A stretch of 35,397 nucleotides of DNA, from the NCBI GenBank assembly GCA_013044075.1, contig JABEVG010000057.1, positions 1 to 35,397 on the forward strand, in the 5' to 3' direction. The DNA comes from Gallionella sp. Lineage in GTDB: Bacteria; Pseudomonadota; Gammaproteobacteria; Burkholderiales; Gallionellaceae. The notes under the pieces are model-generated. The model was not told where the DNA came from and did no database searches. It was given only the letters and a program-made list of their open reading frames with translations. The translations under genes were made by a program, and so were the position numbers. This document shows, piece after piece, positions 8,993 to 17,137 of the stretch. The first letter of the stretch is position 1; every line of letters starts with the position of its first letter.

Positions 8993-10015
8993 TCACACCA
9001 CCCAAACACCATCGCGATAGACGACCTCATCATCCAGCGTGACGGTGTCCGTGGCGGCAAACACATCGACATGGTATTTCGCATCGGCGCGCCGGATGTT
9101 GGGTTTGGTGTAGCTGCCGTGTTTCGCGCCCAGCGAAAAATGGATCCCGCACATGCGCTCGAAGGTGCCGATGTCGCTGACGGTCCTGTCCTGTGTGAAC
9201 GCGCGGTTCAGCCCCAATCCCAGTTCGCGCAACCAGACCTCGCCCTCATCGGCGCGGATGTTGGCGAGTACCCGGTCGAACTCCGGCGTGGAATCGATGA
9301 CCCCGCTGACGCGGCCTTGCGTGATGTCCAGCGTGATGGGGTGCGCGGGTTTGTTGACCGCGAACGAGGTGTCGCCAAAGAGAGCGATGCACACCCGGCC
9401 ATTCACCGCTTCCAGATCCAGTGATTCGGTGAACACTTCACCGATGGGGAACTGTCCGCCGACGTTGTGCATGGCACGGTAATCGCCCACGTTCAACTTG
9501 GCGGATTCAAAGCCTGCCGCGAACACCAGGCGTTCGCCGCCGCTGGCGATGACCCCGCTCTGTGCCTTGTCGATACGGGCTTTCAGGGCGTTTCCCACGC
9601 CGCGAAAATATGCCGGATCGTATGCCAGCGCATCGATGTAGAGCAGGGCCTCGGCAGTGCCCAACATGCGCGACAGATGCGGGTGTTCGATGACCTTTAG
9701 ACCGAGCTTGAACAGTTCGACGCGGATGCGGAACGCATCCAGACGAAAGCTGGTGGACTGGATCAGCACCACCAGATCGCCGGGCGCGAGTCGCGCGAAT
9801 TCGGCACGCACTGCGTCCGCTGCGACACTGTCGAAATCCATGAAGACCGCACCGGGGAGGCAGCGGCGGTAGGCCTCGGTGAGCGCGAGTGAGAGGTCGC
9901 ATTGTCCGTCCCAGACCACCAGTGCCGCATGCGGCGGACGGTATTCGATGGCGAGCGTGAGGATGTCGCGCACGTTTATTTCGGCGGTCGGGAGGGCGGT
10001 ATCCGGGAGGGTCAT
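8993..10015 (-). CDS. M29-type (aminopeptidase T-like) metallopeptidase
   Basis: The 340-residue product matches the M29 aminopeptidase pattern in its C-terminal half: a metal-binding glutamate in GEVFTES, another in RELGLGLNRA, a histidine in GIHFSLGAKHGSY, and the H.D pair in KYHVDVF. These correspond in order to the E/E/H/H/D ligands of thermophilic aminopeptidase T. The N-terminal half is more divergent and about 60 residues shorter than classical members. ATG 10015 is chosen because the upstream ATG at 10096 would overlap the neighbouring oxygenase gene; no strong ribosome site is visible. It probably removes N-terminal residues from peptides in the cytoplasm. Exact substrate is unknown. 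It may be co-transcribed with the oxygenase 13 nt upstream. Confidence 0.7.
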   Translation of the reverse strand: MTLPDTALPTAEINVRDILTLAIEYRPPHAALVVWDGQCDLSLALTEAYRRCLPGAVFMDFDSVAADAVRAEFARLAPGDLVVLIQSTSFRLDAFRIRVELFKLGLKVIEHPHLSRMLGTAEALLYIDALAYDPAYFRGVGNALKARIDKAQSGVIASGGERLVFAAGFESAKLNVGDYRAMHNVGGQFPIGEVFTESLDLEAVNGRVCIALFGDTSFAVNKPAHPITLDITQGRVSGVIDSTPEFDRVLANIRADEGEVWLRELGLGLNRAFTQDRTVSDIGTFERMCGIHFSLGAKHGSYTKPNIRRADAKYHVDVFAATDTVTLDDEVVYRDGVWVV

Positions 10016-10028
10016 GGTCGTGTAAAAG

Positions 10029-10622
10029 TTAACTGCCGCTGATGCGAAACCAGCCGGCGATGCTGCGGCGCGCGGAATTTGAGATACGCACTTCATGCGG
10101 GAATATCTCGCTCAAAAAAATGATCATGGTGCCGGATACCGGTGTGACGGTGGCGATAATAGACGCACCCGTTTTCTCGTACACATCCAGTTCACCGCCG
10201 TCGTCAGCCTGCCAGTTTTCGTTCAGGTACAGCACGGTGGACAGGATACGGTTCTTCTTGCCGTGCAACACATCGAGGTGTTTCGCATAACCCGTTCCCG
10301 TGCCGTAGATGGCATAGTGACATTCGTAATCGAACAGCCCCAGATAGAGTCTTTCATTCAGCCCTGCGCGCAGTCTTTCCATCTCGGACAGAAACGCGCG
10401 ATCGGTGTCGTCAGCCTCATCCAGCCAGCTGATGACATCGCCACGTATAGCGCGGACCCGCTTTTTTTCATTGCCTCTGCCGATCTGTGCGGTCTGGAAT
10501 CTTGTTGTGTCATTGTCTTGGCAACGCGCAGTCAAGCGCGTCAACAAGTCACCCGGCAGATGGCTTGGCAAAACGATGTAGCCGGACTTTTCCAGATGTG
10601 CGGCGATGTGGGGGATGTTCAT
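10029..10622 (-). CDS. 2-oxoglutarate/Fe(II)-dependent oxygenase, prolyl 4-hydroxylase-like
   Basis: The 197-residue protein carries the double-stranded beta-helix ligands of 2OG-Fe(II) oxygenases: the H-x-D motif in KHLDVLH, a distal histidine in FPHEV, and the 2-oxoglutarate-binding arginine in SARRSIAGWF. The TVLYLNENW and DGGELDVY strands between them are typical of the SM-20/EGL-9 prolyl hydroxylase-like group in proteobacteria. ATG 10622 (MNIPHIAAHL) is preferred over an in-frame start at 10661 because the domain begins at once. Substrate is not predictable from sequence; protein prolyl hydroxylation is one possibility. It precedes the M29 peptidase on the same strand with a 13-nt gap. 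Confidence 0.8.
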   Translation of the reverse strand: MNIPHIAAHLEKSGYIVLPSHLPGDLLTRLTARCQDNDTTRFQTAQIGRGNEKKRVRAIRGDVISWLDEADDTDRAFLSEMERLRAGLNERLYLGLFDYECHYAIYGTGTGYAKHLDVLHGKKNRILSTVLYLNENWQADDGGELDVYEKTGASIIATVTPVSGTMIIFLSEIFPHEVRISNSARRSIAGWFRISGS

Positions 10623-10714
10623 GTGCCGATTATAGCCGCGACCCGACAGCCCCGTGACCATGAAAAAGCCCGACAGAAACCATCGGGCTCAATACTTTTG
10701 CTGGGTGCGGTTGC

Positions 10715-10906
10715 TTATTTTTTGCTGCCGCAGGTGTTCACGCCGAACAGCGTATAGGCCGGGCAAAAGCCGACGACACCGGTCAGCAAAGGTACGATGC
10801 CGATGTAGCCCCAAATGCCGATGGTGCCGCTCGCAGCCAGTGCGATCAATGCCAACCCTGCGATGACGCGAATCACGCGGTCTGCTGTACCTGAATTGCA
10901 TTTCAT
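10715..10906 (-). CDS. DUF2892 (YgaP-type) small inner-membrane protein
   Basis: This 63-residue protein starts MKCNSGTADRVIRVIAG and has two hydrophobic helices separated by a short turn, ending in a FCPAYTLFGVNTC segment. That is the typical DUF2892 layout, as in the membrane part of rhodanese YgaP, where such cysteines are often associated with sulfur handling. A strong ribosome site (GAGGAG, about 8 nt upstream) fixes the start at 10906. The gene stands alone on the minus strand. A perfect Crp/Fnr-type palindrome lies 60-76 nt upstream with a matching -10 element, so it is probably regulated by a Crp/Fnr protein. Function is not established. Confidence 0.8.
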   Translation of the reverse strand: MKCNSGTADRVIRVIAGLALIALAASGTIGIWGYIGIVPLLTGVVGFCPAYTLFGVNTCGSKK

Positions 10907-10934
10907 GTTGAAACTCCTCTGGTGGTTGAAGATG

Positions 10935-10982
10935 GTTATATGGTAGAGGCTTTGTGCGCGGATGTCTGTGATAAAAATCACA
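10935..10982 (-). promoter_or_regulatory. Crp/Fnr-type operator and class II promoter for the DUF2892 gene
   Basis: Positions 10967-10982 read TGTGA-TAAAAA-TCACA, a perfect inverted repeat of the Crp/Fnr class with a 6-nt spacer. On the minus strand a -10-like TACCAT (10945-10940), running into TATAAC, lies about 32 nt from the operator centre. That is the distance expected when an activator sits at -41.5. The predicted transcript would start near 10933, leaving a ~27-nt leader with the ribosome site. The operator could also affect mtnP, whose start is 73 nt away on the other side. Confidence 0.6.
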
Positions 10983-11054
10983 CAGCCCGAAGATGACCTT
11001 GAGTGACTCAGGGTTTCCTGATTCAATCCGCTACTCACGATCAAGGGAATAGGT

Positions 11055-11924
11055 ATGACACAGGCAAGCATAGGCATCTTAGGCGGCAGCGGGGTGTACG
11101 ACATCGAGGGGTTGAGCAACAAACGCTGGGAGAAGGTCGAATCGTCATTCGGTGCGCCGTCGGACGAACTGTTGTTTGGCGAATTGCACGGTGTGCAACT
11201 GGTGTTTTTGCCGCGCCACGGCAGAGGACACAAGCTGCCGCCTTCGGCAGTCAATTACCGCGCCAACATCGATGCGCTCAAACGCGCGGGTGTAACGGAT
11301 GTCATCTCGGTCAGCGCGGTCGGCTCCTTGCGCGAAGATCTGCCGCCCGGCACTTTCGTCATCGTCGACCAGTTCATAGACCGCACCTTTGCGCGCGAGA
11401 AATCCTTCTTCGGCAGCGGGCTGGTTGCGCATGTATCGCTGGCGCATCCGGTGTGTAACCGTCTCGGTGACCATATCGAAGTAGCGGCGAAATCGGCCGG
11501 TATCAACGCGGTGCGCGGCGGTACCTATCTGGTGATGGAAGGGCCGCAATTCTCCACACTGGCGGAATCGAATCTGTATCGTTCCTGGGGCTGTGACGTG
11601 ATCGGCATGACCAATATGCCCGAAGCCAAACTCGCGCGCGAAGCCGAGCTGTGCTACGCCACCGTGGCGATGGTCACCGACTACGACTGCTGGCATCCCG
11701 ACCACGACCACGTCACTGTCGGGCAGATCATCCAGGTATTGCTGGCCAATGCCGATCAGGCCAAGACGCTGGTCAGCCATGCCGTGCCGCGCATCGGTGC
11801 GGATGCAGATGCCTGCAAGTGCCATTGCCGCAGTGCGCTGCAACACGCGCTCATTACCGCGCCGGAAGCGCGCGATGCGACTATGAAAGAGCAACTGAAA
11901 TTCGTTGCCGGAAGGATGTTATGA
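11055..11924 (+). CDS. mtnP: S-methyl-5'-thioadenosine phosphorylase
   Basis: The 289-residue enzyme cleaves methylthioadenosine with phosphate to adenine and 5-methylthioribose-1-phosphate. Family marks include IGILGGSGVYDIEGL at the N-terminus, the phosphate-binding PRHGRGHKLPPS region, SAVGSLREDLPPG, a GPQFSTLAES segment, and GMTNMPEAKLAREAELCYA. The terminal catalytic-region TDYDCWH is also present. Length is normal. Its last codons overlap the start of the aldolase gene by 4 nt (ATGA), and the two later genes use its two products: apt takes the adenine and mtnA the sugar phosphate. Confidence 0.93.
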   Translation: MTQASIGILGGSGVYDIEGLSNKRWEKVESSFGAPSDELLFGELHGVQLVFLPRHGRGHKLPPSAVNYRANIDALKRAGVTDVISVSAVGSLREDLPPGTFVIVDQFIDRTFAREKSFFGSGLVAHVSLAHPVCNRLGDHIEVAAKSAGINAVRGGTYLVMEGPQFSTLAESNLYRSWGCDVIGMTNMPEAKLAREAELCYATVAMVTDYDCWHPDHDHVTVGQIIQVLLANADQAKTLVSHAVPRIGADADACKCHCRSALQHALITAPEARDATMKEQLKFVAGRML

Positions 11925-12559
11925 ACGAAAAGCAACGTCGTACCGAACTTCTCAACGCTACGTGCCATCTGGTCGAACTTGGATTGAATCGCGGTGCATC
12001 GGGCAACGCTTCGGTGCGCGACGGCGACGGCATGCTCATTACGCCATCGGCACTGTTGGTATCCGAGATGACGACTGACAGCCTGGTGCGTATGGACTTG
12101 CAAGGCATGGTGCTGCAAGGCGGCAAGCCTTCCAGCGAGTGGCGATTCCACCGTGACATCCTCGTATCTCGCCCCGAGATCAATGCGGTCATCCATACCC
12201 ATTCCACGTTCGCCACCACCATCGCCTGTTTGCGCCGCGATGTGCCTGCCGTGCATTACATGATCGCGCTGGCGGGCGGCGACAGCATCCGTTGCACGCC
12301 GTACAGCGTGTTCGGTGAACAGGAACTATCCGACCACGCGCTGGAAGCATTGCAGGGACGCAAAGTCTGTCTGCTCGGTAATCACGGCATGATTGCCTTG
12401 GGTAAAGATCTGGAAGACGCGCTGGCCGTGGCGGTCGAAGTGGAGTTTTTATGCGAGATTTACTGGCGCACCTTGCAAATCGGTGAGCCGCATATACTCA
12501 CCTCGCAACAGATGCACGATGTGAAACAAAAGTTTGTTGAATACAAGAAACGTAGTTAG
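11921..12559 (+). CDS. Class II aldolase, FucA-like; probable methylthioribulose-1-phosphate aldolase
   Basis: The 212-residue protein closely follows L-fuculose-1-phosphate aldolase: [28 protein letters not shown] with the catalytic glutamate, zinc histidines in the HTHS motif and in GNHGMI, and [11 protein letters not shown]. Flanked by mtnP, apt and mtnA, its most likely substrate is 5-methylthioribulose-1-phosphate, split to DHAP and 2-methylthioacetaldehyde (the DHAP shunt). The alternative is MtnB dehydratase, which shares the fold. FucA-like motifs and the absence of mtnC/mtnD genes here argue against that. Translational coupling to mtnP through ATGA supports one pathway. Confidence 0.78.
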   Translation: MNEKQRRTELLNATCHLVELGLNRGASGNASVRDGDGMLITPSALLVSEMTTDSLVRMDLQGMVLQGGKPSSEWRFHRDILVSRPEINAVIHTHSTFATTIACLRRDVPAVHYMIALAGGDSIRCTPYSVFGEQELSDHALEALQGRKVCLLGNHGMIALGKDLEDALAVAVEVEFLCEIYWRTLQIGEPHILTSQQMHDVKQKFVEYKKRS

Positions 12560-12567
12560 GAAAAATC

Positions 12568-13095
12568 ATGCCCATCAAAACTAAAATACGCACCGTCCCG
12601 CATTATCCCAAACCGGGTATCCAGTTCCGTGACATCACTACTTTGCTCAAAGACCCGGCGGGGTTTCGCGCCACGATAGACGAACTGGCGCAGCGTTACC
12701 AAGACGTGAAGCTGGACAAGGTCGCGGGCATCGAAGCGCGCGGCTTCATCTTCGGCGCAGCCTTGGCTTACGCGCTGGGCAAAGGCTTCGTGCCGATACG
12801 CAAAAAAGGCAAGCTGCCCGCCGAAGTCATCGGCCACGACTACGACCTCGAATACGGCAGCGACCGCATCGAGATACACGCCGACGCGTTAGGCAAGGGC
12901 GAGAAGGTGTTGCTGGTGGACGACCTCATCGCCACCGGCGGCACCGCTGCCGCCGCCTGCACGCTGATTGAAAAGATGGGCGGCAAGGTCGTCGAATGCT
13001 GCTTCATCATCGACCTGCCGGATATCGGCGGGCGTGCAAAGCTTGAGAAGTTGGGGCAGAAAGTGTTTGCGTTGTGTGAGTTTGAAGGCGATTGA
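12568..13095 (+). CDS. apt: Adenine phosphoribosyltransferase
   Basis: This 175-residue cytoplasmic enzyme converts adenine and PRPP to AMP and pyrophosphate. The PRPP-binding motif [14 protein letters not shown] is present, along with the N-terminal [12 protein letters not shown] segment, the [14 protein letters not shown] loop and the C-terminal region GRAKL normal for Apt. It starts 9 nt after the aldolase gene, so the two are probably on one transcript. In this setting it recycles the adenine released by MtnP, avoiding loss of the purine when methylthioadenosine is broken down. Identification is secure. Confidence 0.95.
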   Translation: MPIKTKIRTVPHYPKPGIQFRDITTLLKDPAGFRATIDELAQRYQDVKLDKVAGIEARGFIFGAALAYALGKGFVPIRKKGKLPAEVIGHDYDLEYGSDRIEIHADALGKGEKVLLVDDLIATGGTAAAACTLIEKMGGKVVECCFIIDLPDIGGRAKLEKLGQKVFALCEFEGD

Positions 13096-13222
13096 ATATT
13101 GATTGGTTTGAAGCAAGGCGGGGTGGGCAAGTTTGATCTGAGGCAACAACTAGCCATTCGACTAAGCTATCAAAGAACGATAGCAAGTCGCTGGTTATGC
13201 CCACGCAGTAGTCAATTATATC

Positions 13223-13244
13223 GGTGGGCAAGGTATTGCCCACC
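13223..13244. repeat. GGTGGGCAA palindrome in the apt-mtnA gap
   Basis: A perfect 9-bp stem (GGTGGGCAA / TTGCCCACC) with a 4-nt GGTA loop lies 18 nt before mtnA. A solitary GGGTGGGCAA half-element sits at about 13120-13129, so two like-oriented copies bracket a ~90-nt AT-rich segment. The same core recurs as a longer palindrome after mtnA. This looks like a REP-like element; a transcriptional role is possible because no U-run follows. Confidence 0.55.
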
Positions 13245-13261
13245 CTGCATAAATCAAAATT

Positions 13262-14341
13262 ATGAACGTCAACGGATACCCTCAACGCACCATCTGGCCG
13301 ACTGCCGATAACTCAGCAGTGGAGATCATCGACCAGACCAAACTGCCGCATGAGTTCGTCACGCTGCTGCTGGAATCCATGCGCGATGCGGAGCGCGCGA
13401 TACGCGACATGCAGGTGCGCGGCGCGCCGCTGATCGGCGTGACGGCGGCGTATGGCGTGGCGTTGTCTATGCGTCATCATGCTAGTGATGCGGCGTTAAA
13501 GGCGACGTGCGACATGTTGCTGGCGGCGCGCCCTACGGCGGTGAATCTGCGTTGGGGCGTGGAGCGTATGCGTGCCTTGCTAGCACCTTTGCCAGCGGAG
13601 CAACGCGCTGCAGCGGCTTGGCAGGAGGCGGGCGTGATTGCCGAGGAGGATGTGGCGATCAATCGCGCCATCGGTGTGCATGGTTGTGACCTTATCCGCG
13701 CAATCTACCAGCGTACAAAATCGACGGTGAACATATTGACTCATTGCAACGCAGGCTGGCTGGCCACGGTGGATTGGGGCACGGCACTCGCGCCTATCTA
13801 TGCTGCTGTCGCAGAAAACATTCCGCTGCATGTGTGGGTGGACGAGACGCGTCCGCGCAATCAGGGTGCGAGTCTGACCGCGTGGGAACTGGGGCAGCAC
13901 GGTGTGTCGCATACCGTCATCGTCGATAATGCGGGCGGACATCTGATGCAGCATGGCAAGGTGGATATGGTCATCGTCGGCTGCGACCGTGTGACGGCGC
14001 GCGGCGATGTGTGCAACAAGATCGGCACCTATCTCAAGGCACTCGCGGCACGTGACAACGGCGTGCCGTTCTATGTCGCACTGCCCACCCCGACCATAGA
14101 CTGGATGCTGCAAGATGGTGTGCAGGAAATTCCTATTGAGGAGCGCGCGGCAGCAGAGGTGACGCATATCAGCGGGCTGGCGGACGACGGACAGATACAC
14201 ACGGTGCGCGTCACGCCTCTCAACTCACCCGTGGCGAACTACGGCTTCGATGTCACCCCGGCGCGACTGGTGACCGCGCTCATCACCGAGCGCGGCGTGG
14301 TGCAAGCTGATGAAAAAAGTTTGCGGGAATTGCTGTTGTAG
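13262..14341 (+). CDS. mtnA: S-methyl-5-thioribose-1-phosphate isomerase
   Basis: The 359-residue protein converts 5-methylthioribose-1-phosphate to methylthioribulose-1-phosphate. It carries the family motifs [25 protein letters not shown] with the catalytic cysteine, [18 protein letters not shown], and [20 protein letters not shown] with the catalytic aspartate. It resembles translation factor eIF2B-alpha, but the intact CNAG and DET motifs support the isomerase. It stands 166 nt after apt behind a palindromic element, so it may have its own promoter. With mtnP and the aldolase it completes the route to DHAP. Confidence 0.94.
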   Translation: MNVNGYPQRTIWPTADNSAVEIIDQTKLPHEFVTLLLESMRDAERAIRDMQVRGAPLIGVTAAYGVALSMRHHASDAALKATCDMLLAARPTAVNLRWGVERMRALLAPLPAEQRAAAAWQEAGVIAEEDVAINRAIGVHGCDLIRAIYQRTKSTVNILTHCNAGWLATVDWGTALAPIYAAVAENIPLHVWVDETRPRNQGASLTAWELGQHGVSHTVIVDNAGGHLMQHGKVDMVIVGCDRVTARGDVCNKIGTYLKALAARDNGVPFYVALPTPTIDWMLQDGVQEIPIEERAAAEVTHISGLADDGQIHTVRVTPLNSPVANYGFDVTPARLVTALITERGVVQADEKSLRELLL

Positions 14342-14366
14342 GGTGGGCAAAACTCGCCCACCCTAC
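14338..14366. terminator. Bidirectional terminator-like palindrome between mtnA and the Crp/Fnr gene
   Basis: A perfect 11-bp stem (GTAGGGTGGGC / GCCCACCCTAC) with a 7-nt loop AAAACTC spans the mtnA stop codon and ends 5 nt before the convergent gene's stop. It shares its GGGTGGGC core with the elements before mtnA. No long U-run follows on either strand, so it may be a REP-like element that blocks read-through rather than a classical terminator. Confidence 0.5.
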
Positions 14367-14370
14367 ATCG

Positions 14371-15036
14371 TTAAAGTGCCGCGAATCGTTTCAGCGCATC
14401 GGCATCCACAATGTCAATTTGTTCACGTCCCAGTCTCACCCAACCCTGATCGGCAAAGCTTTTGAGCAAACGGCTGACCATCTCTCTTGCGCTGCCGAGT
14501 TCGTCTGCGAGGGCCTGATGCGTGGTGTGAATGTGTAACGGCTTGTGGATGAGCAAGGCGGCGAGACGTTGATCCAGTTTTTGAAAAGCGACTGCGGAGA
14601 CCAGAGCCATCAGGTCGGTGAACCGTTCTGAGAACAAGTGGAACACGTAGTTGCGGAACGGCTCATGCCGGGCGAGCAGGCGGTGAAAAATATCGGCGGG
14701 CAGGATCACCATCGCCATGTCTTGCTCTACGATGCCGCGCGCCTGATAGCGCGCGTGGCCCAACAAACAACTGCTGGTGAGGATACAGCTCTCGCCCGGG
14801 CCGACCCGGTACAGTTGCAACTCGCGCCCGCTCGCGGCGCATTTGATGACGCGGAGGCTGCCCGACAGTACCAGCGGGAAGCCCTGGCACGGTTGGTTCT
14901 CGTCGAACACTACCGTGCCGCCAGTCAGCGATATCAGCGTCGCATTCTTTAGCAGCGTATCCAGCTCCGCCGCTGGTAATTGCGCCAGCATGGGGTAACG
15001 GTGGAGCAGCTGTTGTGTGGTGGCTGTGGTCAGCAT
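14371..15036 (-). CDS. Crp/Fnr family transcription regulator
   Basis: The 221-residue protein has an N-terminal cyclic-nucleotide-binding fold (~20-130, with LVLSGSLRVIK and GRELQLYRVGPGESC) and a C-terminal winged helix (~150-220). The recognition helix reads SAREMVSRLLKSF. It keeps the R-E-x-x-x-R spacing that in E. coli CRP contacts TGTGA half-sites, unlike the E-x-x-S-R of FNR. Cysteines cluster in GESCILTSSCLLG but do not form the FNR N-terminal iron-sulfur motif, so the signal is unclear. The perfect TGTGA-N6-TCACA site at 10967 is a plausible target. It is convergent with mtnA and has no strand partner. Confidence 0.85.
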   Translation of the reverse strand: MLTTATTQQLLHRYPMLAQLPAAELDTLLKNATLISLTGGTVVFDENQPCQGFPLVLSGSLRVIKCAASGRELQLYRVGPGESCILTSSCLLGHARYQARGIVEQDMAMVILPADIFHRLLARHEPFRNYVFHLFSERFTDLMALVSAVAFQKLDQRLAALLIHKPLHIHTTHQALADELGSAREMVSRLLKSFADQGWVRLGREQIDIVDADALKRFAAL

Positions 15037-15082
15037 GGCCTATGTGCTATAGCCAAAACCGAAAGAAGAATTGGAACCGATT

Positions 15083-15164
15083 TCACGCGGAGGCGCGGAG
15101 GGCGCGGAGAATACTGGTGTTAAGCGCACTTTGCTTTTCTCCTCATCTCCGCGCCTCCGTGTGA
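15083..15164. repeat. Long inverted repeat in the gap before the Crp/Fnr gene
   Basis: Arms of 18 nt (TCACGCGGAGGCGCGGAG at 15083-15100 and its near-perfect complement at 15147-15164, one mismatch) flank a 46-nt centre that contains a further GGCGCGGAGA unit. This looks like a dispersed intergenic palindromic element. It fills most of the 199-nt gap between lysS and the divergent side of the regulator gene; no gene is visible there. Confidence 0.6.
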
Positions 15165-15235
15165 GAAAGTCTGGTCATGTCTTGACATCATTTGAGCGGT
15201 AGAGTGATTAAATAACCCGTTTTTTCAGTAGGTTT

Positions 15236-16738
15236 TTATTCGGCTCTCATGTGCGGGAACAAGATCACATCCCGGATGCTCGCGCTATCCGTCAGCAACA
15301 TGATCAGCCGGTCTATGCCGATGCCTTCGCCGGCGGTCGGTGGCAGGCCGTACTCCAGGGCGCGAACGTAGTCGTTGTCTTTGAACATCGCTTCGTCATC
15401 GCCCGCATCTTTGGCGGCGACTTGCGCGTCGAAGCGTGCGGCCTGGTCTTCCGCATCGTTCAATTCCGAGAAGCCGTTGGCCAACTCGCGACCCACCACG
15501 AACAACTCGAAACGTTCGGTGATCTGCGGATTCTTGTCGCTGCTGCGCGCCAGTGGAGAAACTTCCACGGGATAGTCGATGATGAAAGTCGGCTCGAACA
15601 ATTGCGTCTCGGCCAGTTCCTCGAACAGCGACAACTGTAAGCCGCCTATGCCGTCTTCCGGTTTGTATTTCGCTTTGAGGTCTTGCAATTCCGACACAAC
15701 GAACTCGCGGTCGTTGAGCTGCGCAGTGGTGAATTGCGGATGATATTTCCGGATTGCCTGCACCATGGTCAAGCGATGGAAAGGCTTGCCCAGATCAAGC
15801 TCTTTGCCCTGGTAGGAAATCAGCGTCGTGCCCAATACTTTTTGCGCCACTTCGCGGATCAGCGTTTCGCTGAAGTCCATCAGATAACGATAATCGCGGT
15901 ACGCCTCGTAGAATTCCAGCATGGTGAATTCGGGATTGTGGCGCGTCGACAGACCTTCGTTGCGGAAGTTGCGGTTGATCTCGAACACCTTCTCGAAGCC
16001 GCCCACCACCAGACGTTTCAGATACAGCTCCGGCGCGATGCGCAGATACATCTTCATGTCCAGCGCGTTGTGGTGCGTCTCGAAAGGTTTGGCGGACGCG
16101 CCGCCGGGGATGGAGTGCATCATCGGGGTCTCGACTTCCATATAGTCGTGGCGGATGAAGAACTCGCGTATCGCCTGGATGATCCTGGTGCGCTTCTTGA
16201 ACACCTCGCGCGCATCCTGATTGGTGATCAGGTCGAGATAACGCTGGCGATATTTTTGTTCCTGATCGGACAGGCCGTGGAATTTTTCCGGCAGCGGACG
16301 CAGCGATTTGGTGAGCAGGCGCACTTGCGTCACGCGCACGGAAAGCTCGTTGGTCTTGGTTTTGAACAGCACACCGACCGCGCCGAGGATATCCCCCAAG
16401 TCGTAATGCTTGAATGCGGTGTGCGCGGCTTCGCCGATGCCATCGTTGCTGACGAACAACTGGATGCGCCCGCTCATGTCCTGCACCGTGGCGAAACTGG
16501 CCTTGCCCATCACGCGCTTGAGCATCATGCGACCCGCCACTGCAACGTGGATCTGCAAGGCTTCCAGCTCGTCGTGCGTCTTTTCGCCGAACTCGGCGTG
16601 CAGTTTTTCGGCCAGATGTTTGCGCTCGAAATCATTGGGGAATGCCACGCCTGCCAAGCGTATTTCAGCGAGCTTATGGCGACGTTCGGTGACGATTTGA
16701 TTGTCGTCTGGTGCGGGTGTAACAGATTCTGTGTTCAT
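15236..16738 (-). CDS. lysS: Lysyl-tRNA synthetase, class II
   Basis: The 500-residue enzyme charges tRNA-Lys. An N-terminal OB-fold anticodon domain (~60-140) is followed by the class II catalytic core: [10 protein letters not shown] from 233, motif 2 FRNEG at 258-262, and motif 3 GIGIDRL near 472-478, ending in [12 protein letters not shown] 16738 ([10 protein letters not shown]) gives the normal family length; a longer frame to 16858 adds unrelated residues. The gene is alone on the minus strand, between a Crp/Fnr gene and the divergent gltX. Identification is secure. Confidence 0.95.
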   Translation of the reverse strand: MNTESVTPAPDDNQIVTERRHKLAEIRLAGVAFPNDFERKHLAEKLHAEFGEKTHDELEALQIHVAVAGRMMLKRVMGKASFATVQDMSGRIQLFVSNDGIGEAAHTAFKHYDLGDILGAVGVLFKTKTNELSVRVTQVRLLTKSLRPLPEKFHGLSDQEQKYRQRYLDLITNQDAREVFKKRTRIIQAIREFFIRHDYMEVETPMMHSIPGGASAKPFETHHNALDMKMYLRIAPELYLKRLVVGGFEKVFEINRNFRNEGLSTRHNPEFTMLEFYEAYRDYRYLMDFSETLIREVAQKVLGTTLISYQGKELDLGKPFHRLTMVQAIRKYHPQFTTAQLNDREFVVSELQDLKAKYKPEDGIGGLQLSLFEELAETQLFEPTFIIDYPVEVSPLARSSDKNPQITERFELFVVGRELANGFSELNDAEDQAARFDAQVAAKDAGDDEAMFKDNDYVRALEYGLPPTAGEGIGIDRLIMLLTDSASIRDVILFPHMRAE

Positions 16739-17137
16739 GATTTTGTACTTAAAAAAATGGATGGTAATCGCTGGATCGGTCAGGCCAGGTGTGCCTTCAC
16801 CGGGAGGATGATCCCGACGTGCTTCCGCCAGCCATCGCCTTTGTCCGCCTGCGTACAAAGGCGCGGAGTGCCACTTGCCATTTGCATGAAAGCACCATTG
16901 CGGACATCAATCCCCGTGCGATTTTGCGAGGGCGAAACTATAGCATAGTGGCTTGTTGGGTAAGGCCGCATTGCGCTACGTGCGCACACTGAAATCATCC
17001 TGGCAAGCCGATTGTTTTGTGCGTATGGCGCAAAGCCCGTAAAATGCGCGCCTTGTTTTGGCGTGTGTTGTTGGGGGGTTGCCCCCTTGTAACCACGGAC
17101 AAGCCCCTTGCGGGCTTCAACCACTCACCACTTTTTT
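16739..17137. other. 399-nt intergenic region between divergent lysS and gltX
   Basis: No protein or RNA gene is recognisable here. The region should hold the lysS and gltX promoters. Toward gltX it contains a predicted promoter (17017-17045) and two small hairpins: GGGGG-TTG-CCCCC at 17074-17086 and AAGCCC-CTTGC-GGGCTT at 17101-17117. Both lie in the predicted gltX leader. A TATAGT -10-like element facing lysS occurs around 16940-16946 without a convincing -35. No tRNA cloverleaf was found by eye. Confidence 0.5.
17017..17045 (+). promoter_or_regulatory. Predicted sigma-70 promoter of gltX
   Basis: TTGTGC (17017-17022) and TAAAAT (17040-17045) are separated by 17 nt, close to the sigma-70 consensus. 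The predicted start near 17052 gives an ~85-nt leader with two hairpins before ATG 17138. Confidence 0.45.

Noticed and set aside
13096-15235. CRISPR array suspected from repeated palindromes
   Set aside because: The units are palindromic, irregularly spaced and do not alternate with unique spacers; no cas gene is present.
15683-16948. 421-residue plus-strand open frame opposite lysS
   Set aside because: It is antisense to a certain lysS gene, has no recognisable domain and has a composition expected of a shadow frame.
16739-17137. Possible tRNA or small RNA gene in the lysS-gltX gap
   Set aside because: The hairpins are short and no cloverleaf or T-loop sequence could be assembled by eye.
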